In this document: positions 21,700-23,219 of the stretch, piece after piece
How positions within the stretch are numbered: position 1 is the first letter of the stretch
How the letters are laid out: every line of letters begins with the position of its first letter
Assembly (NCBI RefSeq): GCF_001039355.2
Contig: NW_019775659.1
Location: forward strand, 93,812 to 117,030
Source of the DNA: Lingula anatina
Lineage: Eukaryota > Brachiopoda > Lingulata > Lingulida > Lingulidae
DNA: 23,219 nucleotides
Direction: 5' to 3'
Position numbers and translations under genes: made by a program
Notes under the pieces: generated by a model
What the model was told of the DNA's origin: nothing
What the model saw: the letters and a program-made list of their open reading frames with translations, nothing else
Database searches by the model: none

Positions 21700-23219
21700 A
21701 ATATTTGTTATTAACTTTCTAAAAATTGAAAATGTAGTATTCAAGGTCGCAATTGAAATACTTTCAAACACTTGCAAATACGTATTTGATGTTTTTGATA
21801 AAATTGGCAAACCAAATAACTTTTCTTTTATCTTTTGGTTAAACAAAAGTCAACAAGAGTATTGCTTTTTCTTTTTTATTAGTGAATTCCACATGACAAA
21901 AATGTGTGTAATTCGTGTGTAAAACAATACAATATTCAGTATGCTGAACAAAAATTTTGCCAGCAAATTCAAGAAATCTTACCAAGAAGTGCACTTTCTA
22001 TCATAAAACAAATTGGAAAATGTGTAATATCTTTTTCTTCTTGCTGCCATGTTACAAAAGACCGATATAATTTAATAACTATCAAAAATTCTTAAAGCTT
22101 TGGTTTTCAAGCAAATACAAAAAATTGTAAAAAAACTAATTACTTGCCCCTACTTATATCAGTCTGCAACATTAACCACTGGTTCTACACCCATGGATGG
22201 TTAAATTTTGTTTGAACCAGTGGATTATCAGTATTGTTTGAATTCAGTGGTCCAACATGGCCATTAGATTTTTTCTACACGATTTCAAAAGTTTTCAATT
22301 TGATTTAATATTTTTGAAAATGTAACATGTCATCCATACATTGGAGTGATGATTAAAAATGCACACAGTACTGCACTATTTAGCGCACTTTTACTAACTA
22401 AATGAAGGAATAAATAGATTAATTTCCAACTAAAAAATTGAAGGCGCCGTTTTAAAGCTATTTTTGGCTGTTTATTTTAGGAAAGTGGTGGTCCAAATGA
22501 CCAGTGAGCTGATAAGTTTATGGCTTAATATGCAACTATAATCTGTACTCAAAGCTGGGAACAGATTTAAAGCTTTCATAATAAATATAATAATAACAGA
22601 AATAATAAACACTATCATTTTTGATAATTGTACCAAAAACAATATGTAGGCATTTGAACATGAACAACACAACTTAAATAATGTAAAATAAAACAAATAA
22701 TACAATGGCCATTTTGATACAAAATGAAAAGCTATAGCTACAACATTTAGATAAGGGGCCACATAGTAATTATGTGGTGCAAATATAACAGTGAAAAACA
22801 ATAAATCAATAACTCTTTGTGATGTGACACTCTTAAAGGAAAATCAATTTTAGAAACATTCTTGTAAATTTCAAAATATCAAGTACAGTGTAAAGTATCT
22901 TTTAAAACTCTAACACTAAAAAATTTGCGATGAAAGTCTTGGTTATTTTTTGCATTGTAATAAATATCATGTTTATATCATGGTAATAATGCAATAATGA
23001 AAAAGATTAAAACCAAAAAATACCTGCGGTTGTGAACCTGTGTGACAATCCATATTTTCCATGAACTTTAAATGCAACTTAATCCTAATCATTTTTTGAG
23101 ATTCAATATTCAATATTCATATCTGACTTGAACTGTACCATAAATGCACTTCAAATACCATATTTTTATCATCTCATCCTGGCATTTCATACTCATCTGC
23201 CTTTCATATGACCCCCCCC
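21700..23219. other. AT-rich intergenic sequence
   Basis: About 1.5 kb without a supported gene. Open frames of 63-109 codons on both strands are composed of AT-rich codons without motifs or splice partners. A short hairpin, ACCACTGGTTC with GAACCAGTGG, occurs at about 22175-22226. The window ends in a C run. Confidence 0.5.

Noticed and set aside
1-23219. tRNA, rRNA, CRISPR arrays or bacterial operons
   Set aside because: None seen; the intron-exon structure and repeats are those of an animal genome.

Overview
This is metazoan nuclear DNA: AT-rich and intron-rich, with GT-AG introns, many microsatellites and short mobile elements. Secreted proteins built from WxxW domains (the CILP/mucin cysteine-rich module) next to a small ADAMTS/mig-17-like metalloprotease suggest a marine invertebrate, most likely a mollusc such as a bivalve. 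The species cannot be fixed from the sequence.

Layout. Positions 1-3166 and 4388-8883 are the two arms of a large inverted duplication around a spacer of about 1.2 kb (3167-4387). Each arm carries the 3' part of the same WxxW gene, so the two genes lie tail to tail. The left copy runs on + and is cut by the window start. The right copy runs on - and is complete: seven coding exons between 10688 and 5471, 308 codons, a signal peptide and three WxxW domains, with a non-coding first exon and a TATA box near 11030. Exon sequence shared by the copies differs by only two silent bases that I could find, while the introns carry substitutions and indels. The spacer holds two inverted copies of a short TIR element; the palindrome boundary cuts one of them. 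The right arm also carries about 1.35 kb that is absent from the left arm: two 240-250 bp direct repeats around a 1.1 kb core. Each repeat contains a hairpin with arms of about 80 bp, resembling a Penelope-like or retrozyme-type element.

From 11.0 to 13.0 kb, decayed exon fragments of a third WxxW gene are visible. From 14.3 to 20.5 kb on - lies a twelve-exon gene for a secreted reprolysin-type zinc metalloprotease (about 569 residues): signal peptide, propeptide, furin site, unusual Lys-rich linker, catalytic domain with a perfect HExxHxxGxxHD motif, and a short disintegrin-like/Cys-rich end without a recognisable full TSP1 repeat. From 20.7 to 23.2 kb I see no gene, only a diverged tandem duplication and AT-rich sequence.

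Both gene families act outside the cell, in mucus or extracellular matrix. Nothing in the sequence shows that they work together; the shared neighbourhood may be chance.
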